From the NCBI GenBank assembly GCA_040755055.1, contig JBFMBS010000002.1:1-64000 (forward strand): a DNA stretch of 64,000 nt, read 5' to 3'. A model generated the notes under the pieces. That model was given only the letters and a program-made list of their open reading frames with translations. It did not search any database and was not told the origin of the DNA. Both the position numbers and the translations under genes were made by a program. Numbering within the stretch: the stretch's first letter is position 1; each line of letters starts with the position of its first letter. This document shows positions 24,138 through 33,200 of this stretch, piece by piece. The stretch comes from DYJK01 sp040755055 (lineage in GTDB: Bacteria > Bacteroidota > Ignavibacteria > Ignavibacteriales > Melioribacteraceae).

Positions 24138-24905
24138 GTGTTCAATATTGAAGAATTCGACATTAAACTCGATACAGAATTTATCGGGAGAAATTTTATT
24201 TACAGCGACGAAGTTGACTCAACTAATACCGTTTTACTAAATAACAAAGAGTTTAGTCAAAACGGAACCGTTCTTCTTGCTGAGTTTCAAAGCAAAGGAA
24301 GAGGGAGAAAAGAAAGAGTTTGGATAAGCAACGCCGGACAAAATTTAACATTCTCAATTCTTCTAAAAAATGATTTAAAAGATTGGAAATTAAATATTGT
24401 CAATCTCGGCTCTTCTTTAGCGGTTGCCCAGTCAATTGAAAATCTTTTCCAGCTTGATGTTGAATTGAAATGGCCTAATGATGTTTTAGTCAACAAAAAG
24501 AAAATTGCCGGAATTTTAATTGAGTCAAGTTCGAAAGGAAGTAAACTTAGCAAGGTCGTAATAGGGGTAGGGATAAATGTAAATCAGCCGAACTTTCCCG
24601 GTAAGTTTGATATACAGCCAACTTCAGTAAGACGGGAATTCCACGAAATTGTAAACCGCGAAAAACTGCTGAGTGAAATATTAAATAATTTTGAAGATAT
24701 GCTTACAATCGCAAAGACAGAACCCGGCAAAATAATTAACGACTGGCGCAACAGATGCAAAATGATCGGTGAGAAAGTGAAGATAGTTGAGGGCGATAAA
24801 ACAAAAACCGGACTTTTCGATGATATTGATGAAGACGGAATACTTATGCTTAAACAAGGGGATAAAACTGAAAAGATTCATTTTGGAGATGTAAGCTTAA
24901 GGTAA
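24138..24905 (+). CDS. birA: Biotin-[acetyl-CoA-carboxylase] ligase
   Basis: Activates biotin as biotinyl-AMP and attaches it to the carboxyl-carrier protein of acetyl-CoA carboxylase. The 255-aa protein has the biotin/AMP loop SKGRGRKERVW (52-62), KWPNDVLVNKKKIAGILIE and GVGINVNQ, plus the C-terminal domain ending GILMLKQGDKTEKIHF. It lacks the N-terminal helix-turn-helix of E. coli BirA, so it is the non-regulatory class. The start is GTG at 24138-24140, favoured because ATAGGAGGA lies 4 to 12 bases upstream. accD, encoding part of the target enzyme, is nearby on the other strand. Confidence 0.94.
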   Translation: MFNIEEFDIKLDTEFIGRNFIYSDEVDSTNTVLLNNKEFSQNGTVLLAEFQSKGRGRKERVWISNAGQNLTFSILLKNDLKDWKLNIVNLGSSLAVAQSIENLFQLDVELKWPNDVLVNKKKIAGILIESSSKGSKLSKVVIGVGINVNQPNFPGKFDIQPTSVRREFHEIVNREKLLSEILNNFEDMLTIAKTEPGKIINDWRNRCKMIGEKVKIVEGDKTKTGLFDDIDEDGILMLKQGDKTEKIHFGDVSLR

Positions 24906-24925
24906 AGAAAGGACAATCTTTGTAA

Positions 24926-26074
24926 ATGAAAGTATATTTTGATAATGCTGCTACAACACCGCTCCACCCAAAAGTTTTAGAAAGAGTAACAAAATTTTTA
25001 GCCGATGAATACGGTAATCCATCATCAATACATTCTTTTGGCAGAAGTGCACGCGTAGCTATCGAAGAAGCAAGAGAAACAATCGCCGATTTTATTAACG
25101 CCGATGCAAGCGAAATTTATTTTACTAGCGGCGGTACGGAAGCTAACAACTTTGCAATTACCGGTATAGCAAACGAAGAATTCAAAGAATCAAAAAAAAA
25201 TAATATTGTTGTTACTCAAGCTGATCACAAATCGGTAATAGAAACTGCAGAAGAACTACCGCATTCAGGTTTCTCAGTTCATTTTTGCAAAGTAACCGGT
25301 GATACACAAATTGATTATCGGGATTTAAGTAACTCTATTAATAGTAATACTTCCCTCTTATCGTTTATTCATGTTAACAACGAGACCGGCACAATAAATG
25401 ATTTAGATAAAGCATTGGATTTCGCCGATGACGTAATAGTCCACACAGATGCGGTTCAAAGTTTTGGAAAAATCCCACTCGACGTAAAAAAAATTAAAAT
25501 TAATTCTCTTTCGGTTTCCTCTCATAAAATCAATGGACCAAAGGGAAGCGGATTTTTGTATGTGAAAAGCGGTACACCAATCTCGCCCATTATTCATGGC
25601 GGCTCTCAAGAGAGAAATAGAAGAGGCGGCACTGAAAATGTTGCTGCTATTGTTGGATTTGCCGAGGCAGTAAGAATTGCTAAACACGAAATGGATAATA
25701 ATTATGAACACGCAAAAAAATTACAAGAGAGATTTATAGATGGTTTACCAACAATTGATAAAGATGGAATAGTAATCAATGGCGGAACAAATACTATTCC
25801 CCACATTTTAAGTATTACTTTTAAATCTGGGTTATATAATAATGATGCAGAAGCAATGCTGATTTATCTTGATATCAACGGAGTTGCCGCCTCTAATGGT
25901 GCGGCATGTACTTCGGGAACGTTAAAGCCGTCCCATGTTATGCTTGCAAGCGGTAAATCGATACAAGACGCAAGTGGAACCATTCGCTTCTCGTTCGGTT
26001 CTCAAAATAAAATTGAGGAAGTTGACTATACTTTAGATGTGCTGGATAAGCTGTCAAAAAAATTCAGGAAATGA
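24926..26074 (+). CDS. Cysteine desulfurase, NifS/IscS family
   Basis: PLP enzyme that removes sulfur from cysteine as a persulfide for Fe-S cluster or thionucleoside synthesis. The 382-aa protein starts VYFDNAATTPLHP, has the PLP-binding SVSSHKINGPKGSGFLY with its lysine, and the persulfide loop GAACTSGTLKPSH with the catalytic Cys. The RRGGTENV motif is present. No scaffold gene (iscU, sufU) is adjacent, so the downstream sulfur acceptor is not evident. It follows birA by 20 bases. Its stop codon ends at 26074, and the convergent accD stop begins at 26075, so the two genes abut with no spacer. Confidence 0.94.
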   Translation: MKVYFDNAATTPLHPKVLERVTKFLADEYGNPSSIHSFGRSARVAIEEARETIADFINADASEIYFTSGGTEANNFAITGIANEEFKESKKNNIVVTQADHKSVIETAEELPHSGFSVHFCKVTGDTQIDYRDLSNSINSNTSLLSFIHVNNETGTINDLDKALDFADDVIVHTDAVQSFGKIPLDVKKIKINSLSVSSHKINGPKGSGFLYVKSGTPISPIIHGGSQERNRRGGTENVAAIVGFAEAVRIAKHEMDNNYEHAKKLQERFIDGLPTIDKDGIVINGGTNTIPHILSITFKSGLYNNDAEAMLIYLDINGVAASNGAACTSGTLKPSHVMLASGKSIQDASGTIRFSFGSQNKIEEVDYTLDVLDKLSKKFRK

Positions 26075-26914
26075 TCAAGTTAAATAATCAATCATCTGCG
26101 AAAGTTTTTCTTTCATCTGTTTTCTATTCACAATAAAATCAAGGAAGCCATTCTCCAGTAAAAATTCAGAGCGCTGAAATCCTTCCGGTAAATCTTTACC
26201 AATTGTTTGTTTGATAACTCTTGGTCCGGCAAACCCGATCAATGCCTTTGGTTCGGCAATAATAACATCACCAAGCATTGCATAACTTGCAGTAACACCG
26301 CCGGTGGTTGGATCGGTCAATACAGAAATGAATGGTAATTTTGCATCAGCGAGACGTGCAAGCCGCGCACTTGTTTTTCCCATCTGCATCAGTGAGAAAG
26401 CGCCTTCCATCATCCTGGCGCCGCCGCTTTGACTTATGATTATCAGAGGAATTTTCTCTTCATATGCTGCGTCTATAATTCTTGCTATTTTTTCCCCAAC
26501 AACAGAGCCCATACTGCCGCCTATAAAACCGAAATCCATGCAAGCAAATGCAGCTTTCTTCCCTTCAATTTTCCCGACACCGGTTTTAACGGCATCGTTC
26601 ATTCCGCTTTTTTTAATCGTTGTATTAACGCGGTCTGTATATTTTTTTGTATCAGAGAATTCCAGCGGATCACCGGAGCGCATTTTTTTATCGTATTCTT
26701 TAAATGTGCCTTTATCAAATATCAATGAGACATATTGCTCGCTGCCAATCCTGAAATGGTAACTGCATTTGGGGCAGACCCATAAATTAACTTCGAGCTG
26801 CTTGTTATGAACTATTTCTCCGCAATCTTCACATTTAGCCCACTGTCCGTCAGGTATATCGCTTTTTTTACTATCCTTGGAAATATTTTCTTTTTTTCTT
26901 TTGAACCAAGCCAT
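26075..26914 (-). CDS. accD: Acetyl-CoA carboxylase carboxyltransferase beta subunit
   Basis: Beta subunit of the carboxyltransferase that makes malonyl-CoA for fatty-acid synthesis. The 279-aa protein has the N-terminal four-cysteine zinc ribbon (CEDCGEIV, then CPKCSYHF) and the crotonase-type core with GSMGSVVGEKIAR, SQSGGARMMEGAFSLMQM and LTDPTTGGVTASYAMLGD. It is the last gene of the run starting at sprA, and its ATG shares a base with the DUF1573 stop. accA is not in the window. Confidence 0.96.
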   Translation of the reverse strand: MAWFKRKKENISKDSKKSDIPDGQWAKCEDCGEIVHNKQLEVNLWVCPKCSYHFRIGSEQYVSLIFDKGTFKEYDKKMRSGDPLEFSDTKKYTDRVNTTIKKSGMNDAVKTGVGKIEGKKAAFACMDFGFIGGSMGSVVGEKIARIIDAAYEEKIPLIIISQSGGARMMEGAFSLMQMGKTSARLARLADAKLPFISVLTDPTTGGVTASYAMLGDVIIAEPKALIGFAGPRVIKQTIGKDLPEGFQRSEFLLENGFLDFIVNRKQMKEKLSQMIDYLT

Positions 26915-27633
26915 TAAGATTTTCTCTGTTCTATGTTAACTGATAATGTTATTGTCTGGTTAGGATTCGATGAATCGTTTGTATATAAAGTTACTGTGCG
27001 GACCATTTTACCCGATCTGTTCGAAGTATCGAGCTCAATTTTGATTGTACCGTTTTCACCGGGATTTAATTTTTTACTGCTTAATAATGCAGCGGTACAT
27101 CCGCATGATGTTTTCACATCCTTAATTTCAAGAACATCATTGCCGGCATTTTTAAACCCGATTTTCGCTTCGACCACTTTCCCTTCCTCAACATTGCCGA
27201 AATCGTATTGATTTTGATTTAATGAAAGTTTTGGATTCTTGCCTGATTTGTTAACGATTTTATCTACGATATTTGCTGTGAAAGACAATTTAAAGTCAGG
27301 TGTTTTAGGATCGTTAGATTTTACATACACGTATTTGTGCTGCGGTCCCATTCTATTCTCTGAATCGAACTCGACTTTTATAACAGTTTTTTCGCCTGGT
27401 TTCAATTGTTTTTTTGCCGGCTGCACCGCAGTACAACCGCATGAAGCTTGTACTCTATCAATCTTTAAATCGGATGTACCTTCATTTACAATTTCGAAAG
27501 AGTGGGAAACTACTTGTCCTTCAAGTATATCTCCAAAATCATGCGAGGGTTTGGGCGAAGCAATTTTGGGTGTATTCTGCCCAAATGTATATGCACTTAA
27601 TAACAATATTGAAAAGATAACCATCCTTTTCAT
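26914..27633 (-). CDS. Exported DUF1573 protein, two repeats
   Basis: A 239-aa exported protein with an N-terminal signal peptide (MVIFSILLLSAYTFGQN, residues 4-20). Two DUF1573 immunoglobulin-like repeats follow. Each contains F.F.N.G.....V...SCGCTA: VQASCGCTAVQPAKK near 65-80 and VKTSCGCTAALLSSKK near 180-195, so each repeat keeps the paired cysteines. The family is abundant in Bacteroidota-group periplasm and surface proteins, but its role is unknown. It overlaps tsaB by 4 bases and accD by 1, embedded in the sprA-porX operon. Confidence 0.85.
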   Translation of the reverse strand: MKRMVIFSILLLSAYTFGQNTPKIASPKPSHDFGDILEGQVVSHSFEIVNEGTSDLKIDRVQASCGCTAVQPAKKQLKPGEKTVIKVEFDSENRMGPQHKYVYVKSNDPKTPDFKLSFTANIVDKIVNKSGKNPKLSLNQNQYDFGNVEEGKVVEAKIGFKNAGNDVLEIKDVKTSCGCTAALLSSKKLNPGENGTIKIELDTSNRSGKMVRTVTLYTNDSSNPNQTITLSVNIEQRKS

Positions 27634-28277
27634 TTTTTCACCTTTACAATAAATTTCTTAAGATAATTTGGTTCTAGATAATCGTAATCAAAAATTAATA
27701 AATCCTCACCAAATAAATAAGCCCATTCTGCTATTTGATTTGCAGTCGCTTCATGAATTTCATGAATGTTAAGACCCTCGATCTTATCGCCATAAATCAA
27801 ATCGCTATCATTTTTCTTTGTATCCGTTTTATTTATTAATTCGACAGTTCCGTAAACAAGCTCGCCATCCAAATGATAATCCGCTTTATAGATTTCATCC
27901 GTACTTGCGTTTCTAATAATTGAAAACTTTGTTCCATAGTTATGATATTTAGAAATTGAGTAAGCAAGAGCATTAAAAGTCGGCACCGGGATAATCGGCT
28001 TGGATATTCCTAAAGCCAATCCCTTTGCAGCCGATAGCCCGATACGTAAACCGGTAAATGAACCGGGTCCGTTTGAATAAGCAATCGCTTGAATCTCTTC
28101 AATTTTTAATTTGGCTGCCGATAAAATAATTTCGACCACCTCAAATATTTTTTCCGAATGAATATTCTTCTGCCGTATTGTTGTTTCATAAAATGTTTTT
28201 TCGCCAAGCATTACCGAAGCACTGCACAATTCACCGGAAGTTTCAATTGCAAGTATAGGTAAGTTTAATTTTGACAT
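27630..28277 (-). CDS. tsaB: tRNA t6A biosynthesis protein TsaB
   Basis: Non-catalytic partner of TsaD, needed for threonylcarbamoyl-adenosine at position 37 of ANN-decoding tRNAs. The 215-aa protein has the ASKHA-fold N-terminus LAIETSGELCSASVML (9-24) and the conserved YSNGPGSFTGLRIGLSAAKG. Its gene overlaps tsaE by 13 bases at its start and DUF1573 by 4 at its end. tsaD and tsaC are not in the window. Confidence 0.94.
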   Translation of the reverse strand: MSKLNLPILAIETSGELCSASVMLGEKTFYETTIRQKNIHSEKIFEVVEIILSAAKLKIEEIQAIAYSNGPGSFTGLRIGLSAAKGLALGISKPIIPVPTFNALAYSISKYHNYGTKFSIIRNASTDEIYKADYHLDGELVYGTVELINKTDTKKNDSDLIYGDKIEGLNIHEIHEATANQIAEWAYLFGEDLLIFDYDYLEPNYLKKFIVKVKK

Positions 28278-28696
28278 TTTATTATTCTTATAATTCTTTC
28301 ATCAATACCATTCAACTCAATATTAACGATGTATGATTTGCGATGGAGTATTTCCTCCCATAACTGCGCCCATTCAATAAAGACGATTGCTTCCTTGTCT
28401 CCAAGGTATTCTTCGATGCCGATGTCATATAGTTCGGTTTCTTTTTGGATGCGGTAAAAATCAAAGTGATAAATTTTTTTTGAGTTTATATATTCATTTA
28501 TAATTGCAAAGCTTGGACTCGAAACATTCTCAATTGCATATTCTTTACAAACATACTTTACAAAAAAAGTTTTACCGGCTCCCAGGTTGCCGTTCAGTAA
28601 TACAACATCACCGGGTGCCAAGTAAGAAGAAAAATTTTTTGCAGCCATAATCGTATCGGTTTCATTGAGCAGCTTCGCTTCAAACGGGAATTCCAT
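28265..28696 (-). CDS. tsaE: tRNA t6A biosynthesis ATPase TsaE
   Basis: Small P-loop ATPase that drives the TsaBDE cycle in t6A synthesis. The 143-aa protein has the Walker A LLNGNLGAGKTFFVKYV (about 34-50) and the conserved SSPSFAIINEYIN and HFDFYRI segments. It shares one base with the porX stop region and overlaps tsaB by 13 bases. So the two t6A genes are translationally linked to each other and to the secretion regulator upstream. Confidence 0.95.
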   Translation of the reverse strand: MEFPFEAKLLNETDTIMAAKNFSSYLAPGDVVLLNGNLGAGKTFFVKYVCKEYAIENVSSPSFAIINEYINSKKIYHFDFYRIQKETELYDIGIEEYLGDKEAIVFIEWAQLWEEILHRKSYIVNIELNGIDERIIRIIKCQN

Positions 28697-30267
28697 TAAA
28701 CCTTACTCTCCATTTTGATAACCGGCAGAATCATCTCTTCCATCGATATACCGCCGTGTTGAAAGCTGTCTTTATAATAACTCAAATACTTATGATAGTC
28801 CGTTGGATAAACAAAATAAAAATCTTCTTTGGCAATAATATAGTTGATTGTCATACTCGTCTTCGGCAGTTTATAATCCAAAGGATTTTTAATAAAGATA
28901 GCATGTTTATCATCTACTTTTAAATTCTTACCGAATTTGAACCTTAAATTGGTCGATGCCTCCCTATCGCCTAAAACTTTAGCTCCTCTTAAAGCTCTTA
29001 TGCTGCCGTGATCGGTAGTAACAATAACACGCGCTTTGGGAATTGAAGCTATTGCCCTAAAAGTATTCAGCAAATAAGAATGCTGGAACCAACTATTTGT
29101 CAAGGATCGATACGCCGCTTCATCGGGTGCAATCTCCTTTAGTATTTGTGAATCCGATCTTCCATGAGCAATCATATCAAGAAAATTTACTACTACAGCC
29201 ATAAGGTGAGTCTTCTTGTGAGATAGTACATTCTGCTCAAACGACCTACCGACTTCCGGGTCAATTATCTTAACATATTTGAGTTCATTTTTTAGCTGTA
29301 CTCTTTTACGATTAAGCAGCAGTTGCAGCAATTCTTTTTCGTATTTGTTCATACTGTTTTCATCATCACCCATCGATGACCAAAGATCGGGATAATGTTT
29401 TTCAATTTCCGATGGGAATAAACCGGCGAAGAGTGCATTTCTTGCATACGGTGTTGCAGTAGGCAAAATTGAATAATAAAAATCTTTCTGAATATTAAAA
29501 ATTTGATTTAAATGTCTCTCCATCACAAGCCATTGATCGTAACGGAGACAATCGATTACAAATAGAAACAAAGGGTTATCGGATTTAGACAATTCAGGCA
29601 AAACATACTTATCTAAAATTTCAGTAGTAAGTGTAGGCGTATTTTCTTGCCCGATGGAATTGATCCAGTTCCGGTAATTCTTCTCAATATATTTTGAAAA
29701 CTCCTGGTTACATTCTTTTCTTTGTTCTTCAAGTGTTTGCCGCAAATCTACTTCGGGATGGATATCAAGCTCCATATCCCAGGAGACAAGTTTAAGATAA
29801 ATTTCGAGCCAGTCATCATAATCAGGTTCCAAAAGGAGTCTGCGAGAAATCTCGTTGAAATCACTCAAATAATCTTTGGCAACATATTCACCGGAAATTT
29901 TTTTGCTTTCAAGAATTTTTTTGCAAACCATCAATATCTGGGAAGGCACAACCGGTTTTATAAGGTAATCACTAATCTTACTGCCAATCGCATCATGCAT
30001 CAATGATTCTTCTTCACTTTTGGTTACCATCACAACCGGGATGTTAGGGTTGAATTCCTTTAACTGTGCCAGGGTTTCCAAACCGCCAAGCCCGGCCATC
30101 ATTTCGTCAAGAAAGATCAAATCATAATTTTTATTTTTTACCATAGAGATAGCGTCTTCACCGTTAGTAACAGTTTCAACATCATAACCTTTTTCGTTCA
30201 AAAAGATAATGTGAGAACGGAGAAGTTCTATTTCGTCATCGACCCATAAAATTTTGTTTTGTTTCAT
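28696..30267 (-). CDS. porX: T9SS response regulator PorX (REC-PglZ)
   Basis: Response regulator fused to a PglZ/alkaline-phosphatase-like domain. In Porphyromonas it works with PorY and sigma factor SigP to control type IX secretion genes. The receiver domain (4-120) has acidic residues D10 and D11 (ILWVDDE), phospho-acceptor D54 in LIFLDEMM and Lys in YLIKPV. The C-terminal domain (about 220-523) shows FLFVIDCLRYDQW and VIVTTDHGSIRALRG, the metal-binding pattern of the family, with the GGISMEEMILP segment near the end. It lacks a DNA-binding domain. The gene begins 25 bases after sprA ends, directly linking regulator and translocon. Confidence 0.94.
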   Translation of the reverse strand: MKQNKILWVDDEIELLRSHIIFLNEKGYDVETVTNGEDAISMVKNKNYDLIFLDEMMAGLGGLETLAQLKEFNPNIPVVMVTKSEEESLMHDAIGSKISDYLIKPVVPSQILMVCKKILESKKISGEYVAKDYLSDFNEISRRLLLEPDYDDWLEIYLKLVSWDMELDIHPEVDLRQTLEEQRKECNQEFSKYIEKNYRNWINSIGQENTPTLTTEILDKYVLPELSKSDNPLFLFVIDCLRYDQWLVMERHLNQIFNIQKDFYYSILPTATPYARNALFAGLFPSEIEKHYPDLWSSMGDDENSMNKYEKELLQLLLNRKRVQLKNELKYVKIIDPEVGRSFEQNVLSHKKTHLMAVVVNFLDMIAHGRSDSQILKEIAPDEAAYRSLTNSWFQHSYLLNTFRAIASIPKARVIVTTDHGSIRALRGAKVLGDREASTNLRFKFGKNLKVDDKHAIFIKNPLDYKLPKTSMTINYIIAKEDFYFVYPTDYHKYLSYYKDSFQHGGISMEEMILPVIKMESKV

Positions 30268-30292
30268 TATAATAGATTTTTTGTAATGAAGT

Positions 30293-33200
30293 TTACTGAA
30301 TAGCTATATGAACATCAATTCCGGCTTCGTTTGTTACAGTCGGCGGAATACGTGATGCCCCTTCCGGTTCTATACTTGTTCTTTTGTAAAAGATCGATAA
30401 TGTAACACGTGAACTCATCACATATTTTATTTTCGGTTCAATAGTTGTGTTTGTTTTCCCTTCCTGGGGTTCGCCCTCTTCCTTAAATTCATTCATTTTA
30501 TAAATAATGCTCGAAGATTTGCCGCTTGTATATGTAAATGAAATTTCGAGATCGTTCTTTAACGACACCCCGAATAAAGGCAACTCAAAACCGGATTTTG
30601 AATAACTCGCCGTAATATTAATATCATTGTTTAACGATTTAGTAATATTTCTTGTCGTTGCGCCAAGACTGTAAGATTCTTTTGTAGAAAATCTGACAGT
30701 ACTTGAGAATGAGCCGCCGAACACTTTATCAAATTGCATTGTCACACCAGCGAGCGGTGAAAAACCGAAATCAACACGCTGCGATTGAATCTCTTGGATT
30801 CCATCAGTGTTTATTTTCCATCCTTCGCTGTAAGTAGAAGTGTATGAATGCTGCAATGAGACCCTTTTAGCAAAACTAAACAGCGAATATTTTTCTAAAC
30901 CTGACCAGTTGAAACTCCAGTTTGGTCTTGGAATATATTTTAATACGTCACTTAAAAACGGAATACTTGTGGTTAATCCGGCAGTCTCAAATCCCTTCAA
31001 AAATGCTTCTGATAAATTCTTAGCTGGGTTAGCATCATTAGGATTATAATTCTCATGTACTTTTTTGATACCTCCACCCAAAAATGAAAAAATACCGGAA
31101 GATGGCAGTGCTAAGAATGATCTATCAATCGTCCCGGTCGATACAAGATTAGTCACCGTAACTTCACCTTCCTCATTAGTCTGTATTGTGCTCGCTTTAT
31201 TGATTCCCCATCCTACACGCCAATTGATATCTAGCTGGGCGCCTTCCCACAATGGGCGCGAGGTTTTAAAATCAAGATCATTTTTATGAGTGTAATTATC
31301 TTGTAAATTTCCGTTTGGTGCTCGCGGACCTATGTCGTTCGATAGGCCAAGCATAAATAATCTGGACGGACCTTTTGAATCACTGTGGTTAGCACCCCAA
31401 AAATTATGGAACCCGGTTCTACCAGTTAAGCCACCGCCGGTGTAACTGCTGCTTTGTGAAAAGTTGATTCCTATTTGGTCATAATCTAAGAAAATCCATT
31501 TGAAAGCAAGTTTTAAAAATTCCAATCCAATTTCAAGTTTACTTGGACCATCATCAACCTCTTCCTCTTCTATTAGATTTGAATCAGTAACAGCAAGAGA
31601 ATCATTAACAACAATGCTATCACTTAAAGCAAGACTATCTTTAACCTGAATGTTTTCTTCAGGAATGATGGGCTTAGCCGGCTGTTGTACTGCACCGCGC
31701 TGGCTTCTTCTTCCGCCTCTTCCACCTTCAGTCGGTTTTTGGATTGGCAACTGCTGTTTAGTTTGTTCTGTTTTTTCTTCCTGGAACCAGGGGGCAAAGA
31801 TTGATTTTAACCTTATCGTTAAATTAGCAGAGAGCTTACTGTTATAACCGGCACTTTTTCCCAATTCAAGCTGCGTAAAATTGTTTTGCCAGGCATACGA
31901 AGAACCATACGAAGCATTCAAAGTGATATACCTATTTATATCACCGAATGAAGGCAATTTGGGATTTGCTTTAATATCAAAAGTTTGCTTGAAATTATAA
32001 TCATTTCCAAAGAAATTTCCGCTGAATATATCATTCCAAATTTCACTTTCACTTCTGTCTATATTATCTATTGCCAGTAAATATGCCAGAGATGACTGAA
32101 TATCAAAATCATAGTTGAGTGAAAGATTTAACAAACCTCCTTCGGTTAAAGCCCATGTAAAGCCGGCACCTCTTTGCGAGGTAAAATCCCTCTGTATATT
32201 CGGTTTTGTTGTTAAGTTTTTACTGCGTGTTAACGAGTAATTTCTTTTCCTAACCGCTGTAACATTTGCAGTAATAGTCTGCGGTGCAAAATAAATTTTA
32301 ACATCTTTGTAATCAGTAAAGATACTTAGCAAATCACCAAGCAAAGGAATATCAACCGGTTTGAAGTAAAGTTCTCTGCTGAAAACTACAGAATAACTTG
32401 CACCGGCGTTCCAGGTCCAGCTGTTACTGTTATATATTGTCGGTGAACGAGATGAAGTTTTATTATAATTAAAACTGAATGTTAGATTGTTAAACGTGTC
32501 CCTTATATACCAGGCATCGGTCGGGATTTTAATTTTAATGTTCGAGAGAGTCCATGTTTCAGAGTAAGTTTTTGTTTGCGTAATTGTTTTTATCTCTTCA
32601 ACAGCTTTGTTAATATTGAGCGAATCCGGGTTGTTTTCATTCAGCGAACGGCGTAATATATCCTGGGCTTCAGAAACTTTAATATCAGTGCCGGGTTGAT
32701 ATAACGGATCAATTGAAGATTCCTGGCGGTTATAAGCAATTCTCAAATTACTTCCGGGTAAATTAACCGGCAGCAATTTTAGAACATCAAGATCGGCAGA
32801 AGCACTCCAGCTCATTTTATCGTCACGCGAACCAAAACGATCGGATAGTTTATGAAAATAGGGATTCGTTTGAGAAATGCTGAAATTTAATTTTAACAGA
32901 TCGGCAAGTGCTAAAGAACCGGAAGCAGTATAAGCCCATCCCGGTGTTGCATCGGCTTCCAATACACGTAACTCATTCACCCATAGACTACCGGAGACCC
33001 TATCGTTTGGATTACCAATCCCTTTTGGATTAATTATCCCGATCATGAAGAAAGAAATCCTTGTTAATGTTGGGTTTCCCCTTACACCGTATGTATGCCC
33101 CTTTTTCCCTTCAATCGGAACAAGATACAAATTTTTAATAACCGACAGTGCTGTATCGCGCGCTTGTTTGATCGCAGTTAATTCAGAAAATACTAATTTA

